From positions 201,001 to 265,000 of the forward strand of contig NC_012781.1 of the NCBI RefSeq assembly GCF_000020605.1: 64,000 nt of DNA, given 5' to 3'. This document shows positions 61,618 to 64,000 of this stretch, one piece after another. A program made the position numbers and the translations under genes. The DNA comes from Agathobacter rectalis ATCC 33656 (GTDB lineage Bacteria > Bacillota > Clostridia > Lachnospirales > Lachnospiraceae). Within the stretch, counting starts at the first letter, position 1; the number at the start of each line of letters is the position of its first letter. The notes below the pieces were generated by a model. That model was not told where the DNA came from. It did not search any database and saw only the letters and a list, made by a program, of their open reading frames with translations.

Positions 61618-62262
61618 ATGAAGAAGAGAATAACGCTTATTGTTTTTTCGGTGCTAATAATTGTTGCTTTATATGTGTTGTATTGTTTTAATTATATTCC
61701 ACATAAAAAATATACAAATGCAGATTTCAATATAGAAGCTTACAAGAGCAATATTGATAAAGACAATGATGGCATAGATGACCAAACAGATATATTAAAT
61801 AATGCAAATAATTACATAAAAACTAATCCAAAATATAAAAGCAAATATTACAACACAGGTTATCCAGATGATGAATATGGGGTTTGTACTGATGTAGTAG
61901 CTTTTGCTTTAAAAGATGCAGGATATGATTTGATGGTATTAGTAAATGAGGATATAAAAAACAATAAAGAATTATATGATATAGATGCCGTTGATAAAAA
62001 TATAGATTTTAGAAGAGTTAAAAACTTAAAAGTATATTTCGATAATAATGCAATAAGTCTTACTACAGATATAAATGAAATAGAAGAATGGCAAGGTGGA
62101 GATATTGTTGTATTTAAAAAACATATCGGCATTATATCTGACAAGAGAAATCGAAAAGGTATATGTTTTGTTATTCATCATGCAAACCCATATCAAATAT
62201 ATTATGAAGAGGATATACTGGAACATCGTGATGATATCATAGGACATTATAGAATCAGTTAA
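61618..62262 (+). CDS. DUF1287 family protein, membrane-anchored
   Basis: 214 aa. The start at 61618 gives an N-terminal anchor helix (KRITLIVFSVLIIVALYVLYCF). A DKDNDGIDDQTD calcium-type motif follows. The DUF1287 core then has GVCTDVVAFALKDAG (putative catalytic Cys), GDIVVFKKHIGIISDKR (His) and a C-terminal VIHHANPYQ. The family is related in pattern to NlpC/P60-type cysteine hydrolases, but its activity is unproven. Complete. It lies 10 bases after the DinD remnant. Confidence 0.78.
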   Translation: MKKRITLIVFSVLIIVALYVLYCFNYIPHKKYTNADFNIEAYKSNIDKDNDGIDDQTDILNNANNYIKTNPKYKSKYYNTGYPDDEYGVCTDVVAFALKDAGYDLMVLVNEDIKNNKELYDIDAVDKNIDFRRVKNLKVYFDNNAISLTTDINEIEEWQGGDIVVFKKHIGIISDKRNRKGICFVIHHANPYQIYYEEDILEHRDDIIGHYRIS

Positions 62263-62318
62263 ACAACTCCCAGTTTTTGAAACTGAGAAATCGGAATTTG
62301 CTAAAGGAGATGGTAAAT

Positions 62319-62531
62319 ATGTGGTGGTCTATTGGTGGTGGAATCATAATCTTTGCGTTAGGTATGTTTATCTTCTTAAAGCCGGGCTTAATATGGAAAT
62401 TAACAGAAGAATGGAAATCTTATCGTGCAGATGAACCATCTGAGTTTTACTTGAAAACAACAAAAATAGGTGGTATTCTATTTGCCCTATTTGGAATTAT
62501 TATGATTATGCTTCCGGTTATTTTGGAGTAA
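62319..62531 (+). CDS. Small two-helix membrane protein (DUF6199-like)
   Basis: 70 aa. AAAGGAGATGG lies eight bases before the ATG. The first helix is MWWSIGGGIIIFALGMFIF, a charged middle segment contains WKLTEEWKSYRADEPS, and the second helix is GGILFALFGIIMIMLPVI. The pattern fits the small DUF6199 family found beside immunity or accessory genes. Function unknown. A terminator follows at 62565. Confidence 0.65.
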   Translation: MWWSIGGGIIIFALGMFIFLKPGLIWKLTEEWKSYRADEPSEFYLKTTKIGGILFALFGIIMIMLPVILE

Positions 62532-62564
62532 TAAATTCAAGTTTGCAGAACTGACCAAAAATAC

Positions 62565-62604
62565 AAACAGTTCGTAAAAGCATATTTTTACGAACTGTTT
62601 TTTT
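62565..62604 (+). terminator. Terminator after the small membrane gene
   Basis: AAACAGTTCGTAAAA/TTTTACGAACTGTTT perfect 15-bp stem with a six-base loop, then four more T. It closes the accessory run. Confidence 0.88.
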
Positions 62605-62826
62605 GCGTATTTACGGCTTTCTTTTTCTCAATAATAAAATAGGTAATGGCAATTCTTACCAGTATTTGATATTGTAAAGTTACCACACAAAACAATTCAA
62701 TACAGAAAGACACCACCGCCCATGAAAAGACTACCATTTGAACGCTTTTCTGACAAGCGGTTTTATTATGCTAATGCACCTCCATGTAAGCAGGGGGGTT
62801 CATTAACTACTGATATTTCACCCTGC

Positions 62827-63177
62827 TTATTCTTGTAGTAACCAATCGGCTATATCGTGAATTTCGATTCCTTCATAACTATATTGGGGATGTTTGGTTC
62901 TGGCAATAATCATTTTCGGATAAGCATCTCGAACCTGAAGCAGAGGAGAGTGTTCTCTCTCAAATGTTTCCTGCCCGGAAATGTTGTCGCTGACCTGAAT
63001 ATAAATCTTCTCGCTGCCTCTCTGAGCAACAAAGTCGATTTTCTTTTGATAGAGCTTGCCGACATAAACATCGTATCCACGGCGAAGAAGCTCGATGCAA
63101 ACGATGTTTTCATATAGTCGTCCGCTTTCAAAAACACAATTATTAACTCGACTTTTTGACAGGCAGTGTATCAACAA
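62827..63177 (-). pseudogene. C-terminal DUF4143 fragment of an AAA-type ATPase
   Basis: 116 codons matching the C-terminal DUF4143 domain of ATPases that guard mobile or toxin-like functions: [33 protein letters not shown], then [16 protein letters not shown] and a C-terminal [12 protein letters not shown]. The ATPase domain is missing entirely (full proteins are ~400 aa), so this is a truncated remnant. A stem-forming AAGCAGGG/CCCTGCTT repeat surrounds its stop (about 62790-62828). Confidence 0.75.
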
Positions 63178-63216
63178 TAATCTTTCCGATATATCAATAT
63201 AAATATAATTGAGTTA

Positions 63217-64000
63217 TTAAAAAGATGTTATATTAGTCGAATTTCGAATGATCAATTCTGTTTCATATTGACAGAAAACATGAGGGCAATTAGGATGCTG
63301 AATTCTTTCAAGAATTTGTCTTGCAGCAGCAATACCTAGATATTTCTGAGGAGTGCTTATGGTTGTCAATGACGGTGAAATTCTGGAAGCAGCAGGGATG
63401 TTATCAAATCCAACAACACATATATCTTTGGGAATCTGGAAACCAAGGAACTGCAGTGCGTATATCAACTGGATAGCAGTCCAGTCATTTCCGCAGATGA
63501 ATACATCTGGCAGTGATATCATAGCTTGCAAATTATTAACTGTGGTCTGAAAATTCCGAAAATCCTCCGGCGTTTGATGAAGAAGGCAATTCTTCTGATT
63601 AAGTGGAAGCTGATGTTCAGCAAGACACTCGGATAAGGCATTATAACGTTCCTGGAATCCACGGCTTACATTAGGGGAATAGAGGTCTCCAACAAAACCA
63701 AAGCTTTCAGCTCCTTTTTCTATAAGTTGATTAATTATTTTTTTTAGATTCTTTTTACTTTCCATTGTGACTACATCTATTCCATTTAGTTCTTCAAACG
63801 GAACATTTGGCATATCTACAGATACAATTGGAAGATTAAATTGTGAGAGGGCATCGCATACAACTTTATCACAGATCTCAACAAGAATAATTCCTTTGAT
63901 AGAAGAATCAGAAATAGTTTGTGGGAAATTGAGTTGTTTTAGATCACTGTCGGACATGATACTGATTGCCAGATGATAATTCGCATTTGAAAGAATCGAT
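63217..64000 (-). CDS. LacI family regulator, N-terminus cut by window edge
   Basis: At least 261 codons open to the window edge on the minus strand. The visible part is the sugar-sensing domain: ILVEICDKVVCDALSQFNLPIVSVDMPNV, FGFVGDLYSPNVSRGFQERY, DVFICGNDWTAIQLIYALQFLG and ICVVGFDNIPAASRISPSLTTISTPQ. The HTH must lie beyond 64000. A Met near 63957 is internal, because in-frame coding continues upstream. Targets and effector are unknown. Confidence 0.88.
   Translation of the reverse strand, partial: SILSNANYHLAISIMSDSDLKQLNFPQTISDSSIKGIILVEICDKVVCDALSQFNLPIVSVDMPNVPFEELNGIDVVTMESKKNLKKIINQLIEKGAESFGFVGDLYSPNVSRGFQERYNALSECLAEHQLPLNQKNCLLHQTPEDFRNFQTTVNNLQAMISLPDVFICGNDWTAIQLIYALQFLGFQIPKDICVVGFDNIPAASRISPSLTTISTPQKYLGIAAARQILERIQHPNCPHVFCQYETELIIRNSTNITSF

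Overview
The window looks like a chromosomal segment of an anaerobic, gut-type Lachnospiraceae bacterium close to Agathobacter (Eubacterium) rectalis or Roseburia. This is an inference from content: [FeFe]-hydrogenase maturation genes, a Firmicutes T-box leader, AGGAGG-type ribosome sites, a DUF3877 gene, LacI-controlled CUT1 sugar transporters and a GH32/fructokinase locus. No rRNA, tRNA or CRISPR array was seen.

Layout. 1-5.4 kb: a MATE exporter divergent from an AraC regulator, then a T-box-controlled TrpXYZ-type ABC transporter. 5.4-6.8 kb: an overlapping DUF3990/XRE pair that looks like a toxin-antitoxin module. 6.8-10.2 kb (minus strand): thiS-thiG-thiH-thiE behind a leader with a very strong terminator hairpin. 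10.3-13.6 kb: a repeat element, a small membrane gene, pgi and two small minus-strand genes. 14.2-19.1 kb: TM1266-hydE-hydG-hydF and a DUF3877 gene. 19.3-26.8 kb: TetR, DUF308, radical SAM/SPASM, tatD, rsmA, a degenerate LytM protein, a TPR/GGDEF protein and a GIY-YIG protein. 27-31.5 kb: a CUT1 sugar transporter with its LacI regulator. 31.5-36 kb: AI-2E permease, MATE, membrane protein. 36-43.3 kb: a likely fructan/sucrose locus (LacI, two permeases, lipoprotein, GH32, fructokinase) with an 18-bp perfect operator palindrome. 43.4-49.2 kb: AAA-ATPase/nuclease-like gene, SulP transporter and recQ packed without gaps. 49.4-52.7 kb: ECF S component, orphan trpF, M42 peptidase, VOC protein.

52.7-62.8 kb is an accessory island. 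It holds an IS30-family element and then a cyclic-di-GMP-I riboswitch directly in front of a 1186-aa secreted protein (two CBM2-like domains, calcium repeats, VWA, C-terminal DUF6883 toxin-like domain). A DUF4926 gene (candidate immunity partner), a short toxin-tail-like gene and an immunity-like gene follow. Downstream are broken fragments: mobile-element-like, RhuM, serine recombinase, DinD and DUF4143. A LacI gene runs off the right edge.

The most noteworthy points are: (1) the riboswitch-controlled surface toxin/immunity locus; (2) two copies, 28 kb apart, of a ~260-bp structured palindromic element with covarying stems and identical apical loops; (3) a second small repeat family whose end word ATAGTTAC is over-represented just after genes; (4) the thiS leader, which has promoter and terminator but no recognisable TPP aptamer.
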